A DNA stretch of 64,000 bases from Maricaulis maris (GTDB lineage: Bacteria > Pseudomonadota > Alphaproteobacteria > Caulobacterales > Maricaulaceae). How positions within the stretch are numbered: the stretch's first letter is position 1; each line of letters opens with the position of its first letter. The notes under the pieces were generated by a model. That model was not told the DNA's origin. It saw only the letters and a list, made by a program, of their open reading frames with translations, and did no database searches. Shown here one piece after another: positions 1 through 9,560 of this stretch. Both the position numbers and the translations under genes were made by a program. Where the stretch lies: the NCBI RefSeq assembly GCF_003634045.1, contig NZ_RBIM01000003.1:108626-172625 (forward strand). Reading direction: 5' to 3'.

Positions 1-1363
1 ACCGTCGTCTGGCCACCCTCGCGGCCGTCAGAGACTTCGACATCATAGGTGAGGGTGACACTCTCACCCTCTTGCAGATAGTCAAACAAGCCGCTGTCGG
101 CATTGAAGGTCCAGCCCAGAGAACCGCCCGAGGCGTAGTCGTCCAAGCTTAGCAGACCATAGAGGTTGCCCGGATTGAGATCGCCCGTGGTGCCCGACAG
201 GGCGACATTGTTGATGTAGCCGTAATGCTGGTCGCTGGTGTCGACATCCTCGAACACGATCGAGCCACCCGTGGTCAGGACCGGCGCATCATTCTCGTCG
301 ACCGTGCCCTCGAGCGACGAGTTCCACGGCTCGATATAGGGTGCATCATTCTGGCCGATCACGGTGAAGTTCAGCTCGCAGGCGACAATGCCGCCATCGC
401 CGTCATCGACATTGAAACGGATGGTCAGGATCTCGCTCTCGCCCTCGGCCAGGTCTTCATACTGGCCATAGGGGAAGGTCACCGTGCCATCTTCATAATT
501 GACGTTCGCCGTCACAACCCGGTCCGGATTGTTCGTGGTGGCGACGACATCGGTGACCGTCAGCGTATCGCTGTCGACATCTTGGACACTGGCGAGAAGA
601 TTGACCCACAAAGGCTCGCTCTCACCGAAGGAGAACGGATAGCTGCTGAAGGTCGGGAGGTCATTCGAGCCCTCGATGGTGATCGAAACCGTCGTCTGGC
701 CACCCTCGCGGCCGTCAGAGACTTCGACATCATAGGTGAGGGTGACACTCTCACCCTCTTGCAGATAGTCAAACAAGCCGCTGTCGGCATTGAAGGTCCA
801 GCCCAGAGAACCGCCCGAGGCGTAGTCGTCCAAGCTTAGCAGACCATAGAGATTGCCCGGATTGAGATCGCCCGTGGTGCCCGACAGGGCGACAGTGTTG
901 ATATAGCCGTAATGCTGGTCGCTGGTGTCGACATCCTCGAACACGATCGAGCCACCCGTGGTCAGGACCGGCGCATCATTCTCGTCGACCGTGCCCTCGA
1001 GCGACGAGTTCCACGGCTCGATATAGGGTGCATCATTCTGGCCGATCACGGTGAAGTTCAGCTCGCAGGCGACAATGCCGCCATCGCCGTCATCGACATT
1101 GAAACGGATGGTCAGGATCTCGCTCTCGCCCTCGGCCAAGTCTTCATACTGGCCATAGGGGAAGGTCACCGTGCCATCGTCATAATTGACGTTCGCCGTC
1201 ACAACCCGGTCCGGATTGTTCGTGGTGGCGACGACATCGGTGACCGTCAGCGTGTCGCTGTCGACATCCTGGACACTGGCGAGAAGATTGACCCACAAAG
1301 GTTCGCTCTCACCGAAGGAGAACGGATAGCTGCTGAAGGTCGGGAGATCGTTCGAGCCCTCGA
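1..1363 (-). repeat. In-frame 687-bp tandem repeat inside the RTX/VCBS gene
   Basis: Bases 1-676 match bases 688-1363 at a constant offset of 687 bp (229 codons). By eye there are about 10 differences over 676 bp, or roughly 98.5% identity. The match stops sharply at 1363, where the sequence changes to a different VCBS-type domain. One complete copy (677-1363) and most of a second (1-676) are visible, and more copies may lie to the left. Each copy encodes two Ig-like domains, one holding a lone cysteine in an ACEL context. Confidence 0.95.
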
Positions 1364-2684
1364 CCACGAACGTCGCGGTATTGGTGGTCAGGCCGCCGTG
1401 ATTGTCGCCGACCACATAGCTGATGGTGACCGTCTCCGTTTCGCCGGCCTGAAGGTCGGTGAACTGGTTCAAGTCCAGCTGCACTGCGTCGTAATTGTTC
1501 GGATCGAGACCCCAGCTGATCGCCCGGTTCGGGTTGGACGAGGCGACCGACTGGATCTCCTCAATGCCGATCACGTCACCGGTGGCTGTGGCCAACAGAT
1601 CAACGGAGATGAAGCCGTCATCCTCACTCTGCGCACCGAGATCGATCGCCGTGATCAAGGGTTCATCATCGATACCGGTAATCGTGACCGCAATCGTGCC
1701 GGTCGTCGTGTCTGTGCCGTCCGTGGCGGTGTAGGTCAGCGTGACGTCAACGCTCTCCCCTTCCGCCAGATAGTCATAGTCAGCGCCGGGCGTGAGCGAA
1801 ACCTCACCGGTGGCCGCATCAAAACTGACCGTGCCAGCAAAGTCTCCCGCATCGACCGACTGGAGCGAGATCACATCACCATCAAAATCAAATGCCCCGT
1901 CGAGAACGTTGACGATGACCGCATTATCATTCTCGCCGATCGTCGCCGCCTGGTCTTCAACCATCGGACCGTTGTTGCGTCCATCCAGGTAGACGGTCGC
2001 ATCGTCGAACTGGATGGCCTCGACACCCTCCAGCGTGTCGCGACCATCCGAGCCACGAATTTCCGCCTGATTGCTGTCACCGGTGACCTGCGCATCACGA
2101 ACACTGCCGCCATAGACAAGCGTGTCATGACCCTGACCACCAATGATGGTGTCCCGACCCGCACCGCCAGACAGGATGTCATCGCCGTCGCCGCCGAGCA
2201 GTGTGTCGCGCCCCGCTCCGCCAAAAAGAATGTCGTCGCCGTCATCACCAGACAGGAAATCACTTCCGGCGCCGCCATCAATGACGTCATTGCCGTCGCC
2301 GCCCAGCAGGGTGTCGCCGCCGCGCCCGCCGCTGATCTGGTCATCGCCGCTGCCGCCAAGGACAAGGTCGCTGCCGTCGCCGCCGGATATGACGTCATTC
2401 CCGCTGCCGCCGGACAGAAGGTCGTTGCCGCCATCACCGCTGATGTCATCATCGCCGGAGCCGCCAAGGACGATGTCATTGCCGCCACCGCCCGAGATGA
2501 CATCATTGCCACCCAGTCCGAGGATCAAGTCATTGCCGCCACGCCCGTCAATGACGTCATCGCGCCCGGTGCCGAACAACAAATCACTACGCCTGGAACC
2601 CTCGATATCGATGCCCGGATTGGCCGGCGCAGCGGCGTTGGCTGCAGACTGTCGTGATTGGTTGTTGGATTTTTTGGTCGCCAT
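1..2684 (-). CDS. Giant RTX/VCBS-repeat surface adhesin or exoprotein (5' part only)
   Basis: This is an open frame of 894 complete codons from ATG at 2684 that leaves the window at its left edge, so the C-terminus is not visible. A GGCGG Shine-Dalgarno lies 8 nt before this ATG; an in-frame ATG at 2690 has no spaced site. Residues 34-190 are about 17 nonapeptides of the GGxGxDxux type, the Ca2+-binding RTX motif. From about residue 240 come Ig-like VCBS/cadherin-like domains with typical D-x-D-G-D and EGES signatures. The most distal part is a tandem 229-residue repeat containing two such domains. No signal peptide is seen, as expected for type I secretion, whose signal would be at the unseen C-terminus. 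RTX arrays more often lie near the C-terminus, so this N-terminal block is unusual. A role in adhesion or biofilm is inferred from domain content alone. No secretion genes are adjacent. Confidence 0.85.
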   Translation of the reverse strand, partial: MATKKSNNQSRQSAANAAAPANPGIDIEGSRRSDLLFGTGRDDVIDGRGGNDLILGLGGNDVISGGGGNDIVLGGSGDDDISGDGGNDLLSGGSGNDVISGGDGSDLVLGGSGDDQISGGRGGDTLLGGDGNDVIDGGAGSDFLSGDDGDDILFGGAGRDTLLGGDGDDILSGGAGRDTIIGGQGHDTLVYGGSVRDAQVTGDSNQAEIRGSDGRDTLEGVEAIQFDDATVYLDGRNNGPMVEDQAATIGENDNAVIVNVLDGAFDFDGDVISLQSVDAGDFAGTVSFDAATGEVSLTPGADYDYLAEGESVDVTLTYTATDGTDTTTGTIAVTITGIDDEPLITAIDLGAQSEDDGFISVDLLATATGDVIGIEEIQSVASSNPNRAISWGLDPNNYDAVQLDLNQFTDLQAGETETVTISYVVGDNHGGLTTNTATFVVEGSNDLPTFSSYPFSFGESEPLWVNLLASVQDVDSDTLTVTDVVATTNNPDRVVTANVNYDDGTVTFPYGQYEDLAEGESEILTIRFNVDDGDGGIVACELNFTVIGQNDAPYIEPWNSSLEGTVDENDAPVLTTGGSIVFEDVDTSDQHYGYINTVALSGTTGDLNPGNLYGLLSLDDYASGGSLGWTFNADSGLFDYLQEGESVTLTYDVEVSDGREGGQTTVSITIEGSNDLPTFSSYPFSFGESEPLWVNLLASVQDVDSDTLTVTDVVATTNNPDRVVTANVNYEDGTVTFPYGQYEDLAEGESEILTIRFNVDDGDGGIVACELNFTVIGQNDAPYIEPWNSSLEGTVDENDAPVLTTGGSIVFEDVDTSDQHYGYINNVALSGTTGDLNPGNLYGLLSLDDYASGGSLGWTFNADSGLFDYLQEGESVTLTYDVEVSDGREGGQTT

Positions 2685-2995
2685 GATCATCCGCCGCCTG
2701 GGCGACGCCCCCGATTGTCAGCAATGCGCTAACGCAAAATTATCGGCAAACGGTCGGGGAAAGGGGCGGCGACAACAATCGCCCAAATGGGTGGCTCCGG
2801 TTTTTCACGCTCTTCTAAAGAACCGAGATCGGCAGAAACGTCTGATTACAATTAACTTATCACAGGAACCGCGGAACAAGCGACGAGGCAGATGCCGGCA
2901 AGGTCGCTCCGGCCACTCCCCTATCGGGCGAGCAGAATAAAGCGCCGAATCGTCAGGCGGGAAATTGAGTAGCGCACCGGCATCCGATACCGGGC
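2685..2995. other. Intergenic region upstream of the RTX gene
   Basis: These 311 bp lie between the start of the RTX gene and the stop of serS, both on the minus strand. The stretch is locally AT-richer around 2835-2865 (an attacaattaactt segment), which could hold the RTX promoter. I see no clear sigma-54 site, CtrA full box, tRNA or terminator with a T-run, and no convincing gene. Confidence 0.5.
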
Positions 2996-4273
2996 TCAGC
3001 CTTCCAGGCGCTCAAGCCCGCCCATATAGGGCCGCAGCGCTGCGGGAATGGAGATCGAGCCGTCGGCATTCTGGTGGTTTTCCAGCACCGCCACGAGGGC
3101 GCGGCCGACAGCGACGCCGGATCCGTTCAGCGTGTGCAGGAAGGCGGGACGCTTCTCGCCGTCCTTGCGGAAGCGGGCATCCATGCGCCGGGCCTGGAAA
3201 TCGCCACAGGTCGAGCAGGACGAGATTTCGCGATAGCAATCCTGGCTCGGCATCCAGACTTCAAGGTCATAGGTACGGCGGGCGGCAAAGCCCATATCGC
3301 CAGTGCACAGCTTCATGACGCGGTAGGGCAATTCCAGCAGCTGCAGCACCTTTTCGGCACAGCCGGTCATGCGCTCCAGCTCGGCATCGCTCTCGTCCGG
3401 CGTGACGATGGAGACCATTTCCACCTTCTGGAATTGATGCAGGCGGATCATGCCGCGCGTATCGCGACCGGCCGAACCGGCTTCCGATCGGAAACACGGC
3501 GTGTAGGCGGTCATGCGCACGGGCAGATCAGCCTCGGCGTGGATGGTATCACGGGCCAAATTGGTCAGCGGGACTTCAGCCGTCGGGATCAGCCAGCGAT
3601 CATCCGTCGTACGGAAGAGGTCCTCGGAAAATTTGGGCAATTGCCCGGTACCGAACATGGCTTCGTCGCGCACCATGTAAGGCGGGCTGACCTCTTCATA
3701 CCCGTGCTCGGTCGTATGCAGGTCGAGCATGAATTGCGCCAGGGCACGCTCCATGCGGGCCAGACCACCGCGAAGGGCAACAAAGCGCGAGCCGGAAATT
3801 TCCGCGGCCTTCTTGAAGTCCATCTGACCGAGGCCCTCGCCGAGATCGACATGGTCACGCGGGGCAAAATCCATTGCCCGGGGATCACCCACACGACGCA
3901 CCTCCTCATTGTCGTTCTCGTCGGCACCTTGCGGCACATCGTCATGCGGCAGGTTCGGCAGCGCGGCGAGATGCTGGTTCATCACCTCGTCGAAATGACG
4001 CGCCTGCTGGCCGGACTCTTCGAGGACGGTCTTGAGGCGGTCGACTTCCGCGCGCAGGCGGTTGAACTCGGCTTCATCGCCAGTGGCCTTGGCCTTGCCG
4101 ATCTGCTTCGACAAAGCATTACGCTCGGTCTCGGCCTCCTGCTGCGTGCCCAGCGCCGCACGGCGGGAGGCATCAAGCTCGATCAGGGTCGCGGATTGCG
4201 GCGCCAGGCCACGCTTGGCGAGGCCAGCGTCGAAAGCGTCGGGATTGTCGCGGATGAGCTTGATGTCATGCAT
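2996..4273 (-). CDS. serS: Seryl-tRNA synthetase
   Basis: SerRS is a cytosolic enzyme that charges tRNA-Ser (and tRNA-Sec where present) with serine. The 425 residues match the family length. The N-terminal ~110 residues form the long tRNA-binding coiled-coil arm. The class II core follows, with TAEVPLTN (serine-site region), the motif 2 loop [17 protein letters not shown], the [13 protein letters not shown] segment and motif 3 around [19 protein letters not shown] at 4273 gives the canonical [11 protein letters not shown] start. It is the last gene of the leftward SPOR-nagZ-scpAB-tatABC-serS run, 70 bp after tatC. Confidence 0.98.
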   Translation of the reverse strand: MHDIKLIRDNPDAFDAGLAKRGLAPQSATLIELDASRRAALGTQQEAETERNALSKQIGKAKATGDEAEFNRLRAEVDRLKTVLEESGQQARHFDEVMNQHLAALPNLPHDDVPQGADENDNEEVRRVGDPRAMDFAPRDHVDLGEGLGQMDFKKAAEISGSRFVALRGGLARMERALAQFMLDLHTTEHGYEEVSPPYMVRDEAMFGTGQLPKFSEDLFRTTDDRWLIPTAEVPLTNLARDTIHAEADLPVRMTAYTPCFRSEAGSAGRDTRGMIRLHQFQKVEMVSIVTPDESDAELERMTGCAEKVLQLLELPYRVMKLCTGDMGFAARRTYDLEVWMPSQDCYREISSCSTCGDFQARRMDARFRKDGEKRPAFLHTLNGSGVAVGRALVAVLENHQNADGSISIPAALRPYMGGLERLEG

Positions 4274-4343
4274 GGGTCTGATCCGGTTGCAATGAAATAA
4301 CGAGGCCGGGCTATAGCCCTGCCCGCGCGCGCCGTAAACCGGA

Positions 4344-5159
4344 TCAGTCCTCTTGGCGCTCGTCTTCTGTGGTCTCGGAGGGCTGCATGAAATGCATGCC
4401 GCCGATCGAGATGAAGTAGAGCAGCATCAGCGCCCCGCCGAGCATGATCTGCGAGATCGGGTCGGGCGGTGTCGCAAAGGCGGCAAACAGGGCAATCCCG
4501 ACAACCGCAAAACGCCAGCCCTTGAGCAGGGTCTTCGCCCTGAGGATGCCGGCCTTGGCCAGCAACATCAGGAAGACCGGCATCTGGAAGGAAATGCCAA
4601 AGACCAGCATCAGCGTGGTGATCAGGTTCATATAGTCGGAGACGTTGAGCAGAAGCTCGATCCGTGTCCCGACCAGTTCCGCCGATTGTTCCTGACCGAG
4701 CGAAAAGCGCATCACCATCGGCAGGACGAAGAAATAGACGAAACTCACACCGAGGCCGAACAGGACCGGCGACATGGCCAGGAAAGGCGCGAAGGCACCG
4801 CGCTCATTCTTGTAAAGGCCCGGCGCGACGAAACCGTAGATCTGCCAGGCGATGACCGGGAAGATGATGATGATCGAACCGACCAGGGAGAGTTTCAACC
4901 GGACAAAGAAGAATTCCAGCGGCGCGAAAAAATTCGCCGTCAGGTCCAGCTCTTCAACCGGCACCCCGCGCACGATCGAAGCCGCATCGCGATAGGGCAG
5001 CAAGAGCCATTGATAGAGCGTCTCGGAGAAGATGAAACAGCCGATGAAGCCGACCAGCAGGAAACCCATGATGATCACGAGCCGCGAGCGCAGCTCGATC
5101 AAATGATCGATCAGCGGCGCGCGGCTTGATTCGACTTCATCATGCTCGATTTCGGCCAT
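4344..5159 (-). CDS. tatC: Sec-independent protein translocase subunit TatC
   Basis: TatC is the multispanning inner-membrane receptor that recognises twin-arginine signal peptides and, with TatB and TatA, exports folded proteins. The 271-residue protein begins with the characteristic cytosolic segment containing [13 protein letters not shown], followed by six hydrophobic segments. The conserved [14 protein letters not shown]-type periplasmic/TM2 region is present. The C-terminal tail is acidic (TTEDERQED). It starts 5 bp after tatB, so translation is probably coupled. Gene order tatA-tatB-tatC on one strand is the standard operon. Confidence 0.97.
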   Translation of the reverse strand: MAEIEHDEVESSRAPLIDHLIELRSRLVIIMGFLLVGFIGCFIFSETLYQWLLLPYRDAASIVRGVPVEELDLTANFFAPLEFFFVRLKLSLVGSIIIIFPVIAWQIYGFVAPGLYKNERGAFAPFLAMSPVLFGLGVSFVYFFVLPMVMRFSLGQEQSAELVGTRIELLLNVSDYMNLITTLMLVFGISFQMPVFLMLLAKAGILRAKTLLKGWRFAVVGIALFAAFATPPDPISQIMLGGALMLLYFISIGGMHFMQPSETTEDERQED

Positions 5160-5164
5160 CCGGC

Positions 5165-5632
5165 TCAGCGTCCCTTGATCTGGTCGGCGTGTTTTTGCGG
5201 CACCGGCGTGTCCTCGCCGGTCGCGGCTTCGTCGTCCACCCCGGCCGACGTGTCCGCGTCTGCCTGCTCGAGTGCGGCGAGTTTGTCGGCCTTGGCAGCC
5301 TCCAGAACGGCCTGGTCTTTTTCAACCTGTTTCATCTTGAGCTGGCGGATATCATCATCCTGCGCAGCGCGGGCGGCCTTGTTCAGCTCGCCACCAATCT
5401 CGTTGACCGGATTGGACTGTTTGAGCGCCTCGATCTCGCGACGCAGCTCGGACAGCTCGGTCTCGCGACCGATTTCCTCGAAACTGTTCTGGAAATCCTT
5501 CGCCATGGCGCGGGCCTGGGCCATCATCTGACCGACCTTGCGCATCATGACCGGCAATTGCTGCGGCCCGACCACGACCAGAGCGAGGACCAGGACCACC
5601 AGCAATTCCGGCATGCCGATGCCGGGGCTCAT
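5165..5632 (-). CDS. tatB: Sec-independent protein translocase subunit TatB
   Basis: TatB forms the substrate-binding complex with TatC. The 155-residue protein has one N-terminal membrane helix (about residues 5-22, MPELLVVLVLALVVVGPQQLP), the G-P hinge typical of TatB, then an amphipathic and long charged helix rich in E, K and R, and a variable acidic tail. The GPQQLP hinge and larger size separate it from TatA. Three bases separate it from tatA upstream and five from tatC downstream. Confidence 0.95.
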   Translation of the reverse strand: MSPGIGMPELLVVLVLALVVVGPQQLPVMMRKVGQMMAQARAMAKDFQNSFEEIGRETELSELRREIEALKQSNPVNEIGGELNKAARAAQDDDIRQLKMKQVEKDQAVLEAAKADKLAALEQADADTSAGVDDEAATGEDTPVPQKHADQIKGR

Positions 5633-5635
5633 CGC

Positions 5636-5860
5636 CTAGCTCCCGGTCTTTTCGTCTTCGCGGGTCTCGGTATTGAGCGCGCCGGCCGGCGTGTCCGATG
5701 CCGACTCTTCGCCCTCACCTTCATCATCCTTCAGCCCCTTGCGGAAGCTGGTGATGCCCTTGGCGAAGTCACCCATGACCGAGGCAATCTTGCCGCGACC
5801 GCCAAACAGCAGCACCGCAAGCAGGACCACCAGTAGAATTTGCCACATGCCGGGAGCCAT
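5636..5860 (-). CDS. tatA: Sec-independent protein translocase subunit TatA
   Basis: TatA oligomerises to form the translocation element. The 74-residue protein shows a single N-terminal membrane helix ([14 protein letters not shown]), the FGGRGKI hinge, an amphipathic helix ending [15 protein letters not shown], and an acidic tail. This is the standard TatA layout. A slightly internal ATG four codons in (MWQIL) is also possible. It is the first tat gene, 67 bp after scpB, so the cluster may be transcribed from upstream. Confidence 0.96.
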   Translation of the reverse strand: MAPGMWQILLVVLLAVLLFGGRGKIASVMGDFAKGITSFRKGLKDDEGEGEESASDTPAGALNTETREDEKTGS

Positions 5861-5927
5861 TTGCCCCTCCGTCTGAAACGCGCCAATTGGGTCTACTGCG
5901 TTTGTCCAGCGCCGTCCAACCTGTCAA

Positions 5928-6737
5928 TCAGGCAGCACCGTCCGGTTCGTCATCGCCGTCCATGAAGTCGACATGGAAGGCATGCGCTTCCTCATCGCTG
6001 AGCGGGTCTTCCAACAGGTCCGGCTCGACACTGCGGGTCGGGTCCGGAACCGAGAAGTCCGGCGGCAGGCGGGCATCAAGCAGGCCGGCCGCCTTGAGGT
6101 CGGACATGCCGGGCAAATCACCGATCGATTGCAGTGAGAAATATTCCATGAAGGCCTGGGTCGTCCCGTAAGTGACCGGGCGGCCCGGCGTGCGGCGGCG
6201 ACCGCGCGGTCGCACCCAGCGCAGTTCGAACAACAGGTCCAGCGTGCCACGCGACACCGCAACACCGCGGATTTCCTCGATCTCGGCCCGCGTCACCGGC
6301 TGGTGATAGGCGATGATCGACAGGGTTTCGAGCGCCGCCTGGGACAGTTTGCGCGGCTCCTGCTTGACCTCGACCAGCACCTCGGCGAGGTCCGGCGCGG
6401 TCTCGAAGCGCCAGCGACCACCAACCTCGGCCAGCTGTACGCCACGCTCGGCGTATTCCGCCTGCAGCTTGCCCAGCAGGTCCTGGACATTCGCTTCCAG
6501 CGGCAGGCGACCGATCAGTGTCTCTTCGTCGAGCGGTTCCGCGGCAGCGAACAGGAGCGCTTCGAGAATGCGCAGATTCTGGCGCTCGGTATTGACCGCG
6601 AGATGCACACCCAGCGCTTCCGACGCCTCGGCATCCGCAGCAACGCTCGGCCCCTGATGGGCGGCGCGCTCGCGCAAGGCGGAGATCGCGCTGGAAATTG
6701 CGTCCTGCGGCTCGTCTGTCGTCGTCTCGTCAGTCAT
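5928..6737 (-). CDS. scpB: Segregation and condensation protein B
   Basis: ScpB is a kite-family dimer that, with ScpA, forms the non-SMC part of the bacterial condensin Smc-ScpAB. The protein is 269 residues with two winged-helix domains. Recognisable features are ILEALLFAAAEPLDEETL, LSQAALETLSIIAYHQPVTRAEIEEIRG and RPVTYGTTQAFMEYFSL. I start at ATG 6737, which overlaps the scpA stop by 8 bp (ATGACTGA). A longer upstream reading in the same frame runs through scpA and is not credible. The acidic C-terminal tail (residues ~245-269) is an alphaproteobacterial-style extension. Confidence 0.95.
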   Translation of the reverse strand: MTDETTTDEPQDAISSAISALRERAAHQGPSVAADAEASEALGVHLAVNTERQNLRILEALLFAAAEPLDEETLIGRLPLEANVQDLLGKLQAEYAERGVQLAEVGGRWRFETAPDLAEVLVEVKQEPRKLSQAALETLSIIAYHQPVTRAEIEEIRGVAVSRGTLDLLFELRWVRPRGRRRTPGRPVTYGTTQAFMEYFSLQSIGDLPGMSDLKAAGLLDARLPPDFSVPDPTRSVEPDLLEDPLSDEEAHAFHVDFMDGDDEPDGAA

Positions 6738-7545
6738 CCTCGGCGCCCTCTTCCCCGGACAGCGACCGCATGAATAGCGGTGCATAGGCTTCATGCTGGC
6801 GCAATCGTGCATGGCCCTCCTTGGTGATTTCAAGCGCGGCCAGCATCGAACTGGCCCGCACTGACCGCATCGGAGGTGGATTTGCCCCCAACTCCCCGGC
6901 CCCTGGAAGCAGGCTATCCAGTTCTCGCCATTCACTGATTTGCGGCATCAGCGATTCAAGCCGGTCTCTTGCAGTTTCCAGGCCATAAACCTTGGGAGTC
7001 GGTGGCCGGTAGACCGAACGCGCCTGCTTGACCCGGCGGCTGGCATAGGCCGACAGCAGATCATGTAGATCGGCTTCGTAGACCACCGAGCGTGTCGCCC
7101 GCACCCCTTCCGGCATGCCGCGGACGTGAATATCGGTCGCCAGCAGCGGTCGCGCAAACAAGGCCTCACCGGCCGCCCGCATCGCTTCAAGACGGCGCAG
7201 CCGGAAAGCCAGGGCCGCGGCCAGCACTTCCGCCGGCTGGTCCTCCTCATCCTTGGGCGGTTTGGGCAGGAGGAGTTTCGATTTGAGATAGGCCAGCCAG
7301 GCGGCCATCACGAGATAGTCGGCGGCGAGGTCGAGACGCTTCTGGCGCGCCGCCTCCATGAAGAGCAGATATTGCTCGGCCAGTTCGAGGATCGAGATCT
7401 TGGCGAGATCGATCTTGCGCTTGCGGGCGAGTGCGAGCAGGAGGTGGAGCGGTCCCTCGAATCCGTCGAGATCAACGACGAGCGCATCGGTCTCGGCGTT
7501 CTCGGCGGCTTCAAACCGGACGTCTTCCTCGAATTCCTCGCTCAC
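6730..7545 (-). CDS. scpA: Segregation and condensation protein A
   Basis: ScpA is the kleisin that bridges Smc heads and recruits ScpB in chromosome condensation and segregation. The 271-residue protein carries the signature FEGPLHLLLALARKRKIDLAKISILELAEQYL near its N-terminus, followed by the AADYLVMAAWLAYLKSKLLLP segment, and a winged-helix C-terminus ending near ALEITKEGHARLRQHEAYAPL. An acidic leader of about 28 residues precedes the domain. It overlaps scpB by 8 bp and follows nagZ by 47 bp on the same strand. Confidence 0.96.
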   Translation of the reverse strand: MSEEFEEDVRFEAAENAETDALVVDLDGFEGPLHLLLALARKRKIDLAKISILELAEQYLLFMEAARQKRLDLAADYLVMAAWLAYLKSKLLLPKPPKDEEDQPAEVLAAALAFRLRRLEAMRAAGEALFARPLLATDIHVRGMPEGVRATRSVVYEADLHDLLSAYASRRVKQARSVYRPPTPKVYGLETARDRLESLMPQISEWRELDSLLPGAGELGANPPPMRSVRASSMLAALEITKEGHARLRQHEAYAPLFMRSLSGEEGAEDD

Positions 7546-7592
7546 GATGCTCCCGTTTCAGACAGCTTGACCAAGTCACCCAACCCGACGGA

Positions 7593-8609
7593 TCAGGCCG
7601 GAAGCCTGTCCAGCCAGTCATTGAGCCGCGATTCGGCCTCGACCGGGTCAAATTCCTCGATCACATCCCGCGCCGCTTCCGCTGCCTCGGCCCGCTCAAG
7701 CGCACGACCGGCCAGCGCCGCTGTGCCTTCGGCGACCCCGATCATCTCGCTCATATTGCCATTGCAGTGCAACAGCATGTCGCAACCGGCCTTGATGGAC
7801 AGTTCGCCACGCTCGCGGAAAGTGCCGCTCAAAGCCTTCATGGACAGATCATCGGTCATCAAAAGACCGTCAAAACCGATCTCGCCGCGAATGATTTTGC
7901 CGACCATGTCAGGCGACTGGGTGGCGGGCTGATCCGGGTCGATATCGGCGTAAAGGATATGGGCCGTCATCGCCATCGGGGCGTCATTGAGACCCTTGAA
8001 CGGGGCAAAATCGGTTTCCGACAACAGGCCGTGCTCTTCCGGCACAACCGGCAGCTCGAGATGACTGTCGGCCCGAGCCCGGCCATGACCGGGAATATGT
8101 TTGATGATCGGTGCCACACCGCCCGCCATCAATCCGTCCATAGCAGCCCGGCCCAGATGGATGATCGGCTCCGGCGTCGTCCCGAAGGCGCGATCACCGA
8201 TAATGTCGTCAGCGCCCTCAATCCGGAGATCCGCGACCGGCGCACAATCGACATCAACCCCGATCGTGCGCAGCTCATGGGCCAGCAAGCGGTGATTGGT
8301 GCGCGTCGCCTCGATCGCCAATTCCTCGTCGACGAACCAGAGATCGGCAAAGCGCTGGGCCGCCGGCGCGGCGCGCCAGGTTGGTGGCCGCAGACGGGCA
8401 ACACGGCCGCCTTCCTGGTCGATCAGGATCGGCGCATCCCGGCCGACGCAATCGCGCAATTCCAGCGTCAGGCGCGACACTTGCCGAATGCTGTCGATAT
8501 TGCGGGCAAAGAGGATGAAGCCCCACGGATCGATATCGCGGAAAAAGGCTTTCTCGTCCGGGCTGAGCTTGGTCCCGCCGAGCCCGTAGATCACCGAAGC
8601 AATGGTCAT
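7593..8609 (-). CDS. nagZ: Beta-N-acetylhexosaminidase (glycoside hydrolase family 3)
   Basis: NagZ removes N-acetylglucosamine from anhydro-muropeptides during cytosolic cell-wall recycling. The 338-residue protein has the GH3 landmarks: DQEGGRVARL, the KHIPGHGRARADSH loop that carries the catalytic His/Asp dyad, and MTDDLSMKAL with the nucleophilic aspartate. There is no signal peptide, consistent with a cytosolic enzyme. Its ATG overlaps the stop of the SPOR gene by 4 bp (ATGA), so the two are translationally coupled, and scpA follows. Confidence 0.96.
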   Translation of the reverse strand: MTIASVIYGLGGTKLSPDEKAFFRDIDPWGFILFARNIDSIRQVSRLTLELRDCVGRDAPILIDQEGGRVARLRPPTWRAAPAAQRFADLWFVDEELAIEATRTNHRLLAHELRTIGVDVDCAPVADLRIEGADDIIGDRAFGTTPEPIIHLGRAAMDGLMAGGVAPIIKHIPGHGRARADSHLELPVVPEEHGLLSETDFAPFKGLNDAPMAMTAHILYADIDPDQPATQSPDMVGKIIRGEIGFDGLLMTDDLSMKALSGTFRERGELSIKAGCDMLLHCNGNMSEMIGVAEGTAALAGRALERAEAAEAARDVIEEFDPVEAESRLNDWLDRLPA

Positions 8610-9463
8610 CGCCGCGCCACCAGACAGTCCTGACCACGCGATTGCAGGGTCGTGCAGAAACTCACCGCATCACCGCGCTCGCCAAAGGCGGCAATGCGCA
8701 GGCGGTGATAGGTGCCGCGCCCTTCGATCTCGACCGAGGCGACGTCTGGTGCCATGCCGGCGGAGATGTCCGAGAAACGGGTGCGGAAAGCGACCCAGGC
8801 GGCCTCGGCGTCCGCTTCGGTGCGGAAGGACGCAATCTGCACCACCCAGCTGCCGGACAGGTCGACACCAGCGGTCGCCGTGCCTGCCGGCGTGTCAGGA
8901 CGGGTATCGACGGGCGCCGGGTCCGGTTGGCGGGCCGGTTGCTGCACCTCGATTTCCGGTTCCGGATCGGGCTGGCGTTCCGGGCGCTGCGGCGCCTGGC
9001 GCGGCGTCGCATCTGGCAATTCCGCGGTCTCGATCGGTGCATTTGCGGACGCATCATCGGCGTCAACCTGCTCGACACGAAGCGCCGGACGGCTGGTTTC
9101 TTCCAGCGGTTCTTCCGGCCCCGGACGGACGGAGACCGGATCATCGGCCCCGTCTTCGCCGGTCAACCGGTCATAGACTTCCAGATTGGTATCGGGCGTC
9201 TCTTCGCCGCCAGGGTCGACGGGACGCTCGCGATAAGGTTCCTCGTTGGGAATGAGGCGCGGCGCGCCATCGCGACCGCTATCGCGCAATCCCTGATTAT
9301 AGGCGCTCCAGACAACACCGAGGAACAGCACGAAGGCCGCCAGCGCCGTGGTCAACAGGAGCAGCCCGCGCCGGGCATCCTCGTCACGCGCATCAAAGGT
9401 GGCGAATTCGTCGGCGGGAGGGGCATAGGCCCCGATCCGGCTTTCCTCGTCCTGGTCTGTCAT
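8606..9463 (-). CDS. SPOR-domain inner-membrane protein
   Basis: SPOR domains bind denuded peptidoglycan at septa. This 285-residue protein has a cytosolic N-terminus of about 30 residues, one membrane helix (about residues 33-55, LLLLTTALAAFVLFLGVVWSAY), a long Pro/Glu/Asp-rich periplasmic linker, and a C-terminal SPOR fold (about 205-285) with GSWVVQIASFRTEADAEAAW as its first strand-helix. The single pair of cysteines near the C-terminus (FCTT, QDCLV) could form a disulfide. It heads the SPOR-nagZ-scpAB-tat-serS run. A division role is inferred from the domain. Confidence 0.9.
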   Translation of the reverse strand: MTDQDEESRIGAYAPPADEFATFDARDEDARRGLLLLTTALAAFVLFLGVVWSAYNQGLRDSGRDGAPRLIPNEEPYRERPVDPGGEETPDTNLEVYDRLTGEDGADDPVSVRPGPEEPLEETSRPALRVEQVDADDASANAPIETAELPDATPRQAPQRPERQPDPEPEIEVQQPARQPDPAPVDTRPDTPAGTATAGVDLSGSWVVQIASFRTEADAEAAWVAFRTRFSDISAGMAPDVASVEIEGRGTYHRLRIAAFGERGDAVSFCTTLQSRGQDCLVARR

Positions 9464-9560
9464 AAAATCCGGTTCTCACACTTGCCCGGCGGCCACGCGA
9501 ATCGCGACCCGCCGCAACACGATAACACTGCGGTCGATATGCCCTTACCGCCGCGACAGT

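Noticed and set aside
1-1363. Possible CRISPR or transposon explanation for the tandem repeat
   Set aside because: The unit is a 687-bp in-frame protein repeat with no spacers, terminal inverted repeats or transposase.
912-2657. Long plus-strand open frame opposite the RTX gene
   Set aside because: It is the antisense of the RTX/VCBS coding region. Its own repeats merely mirror the 687-bp duplication, and codon pattern and motifs support only the minus-strand gene.
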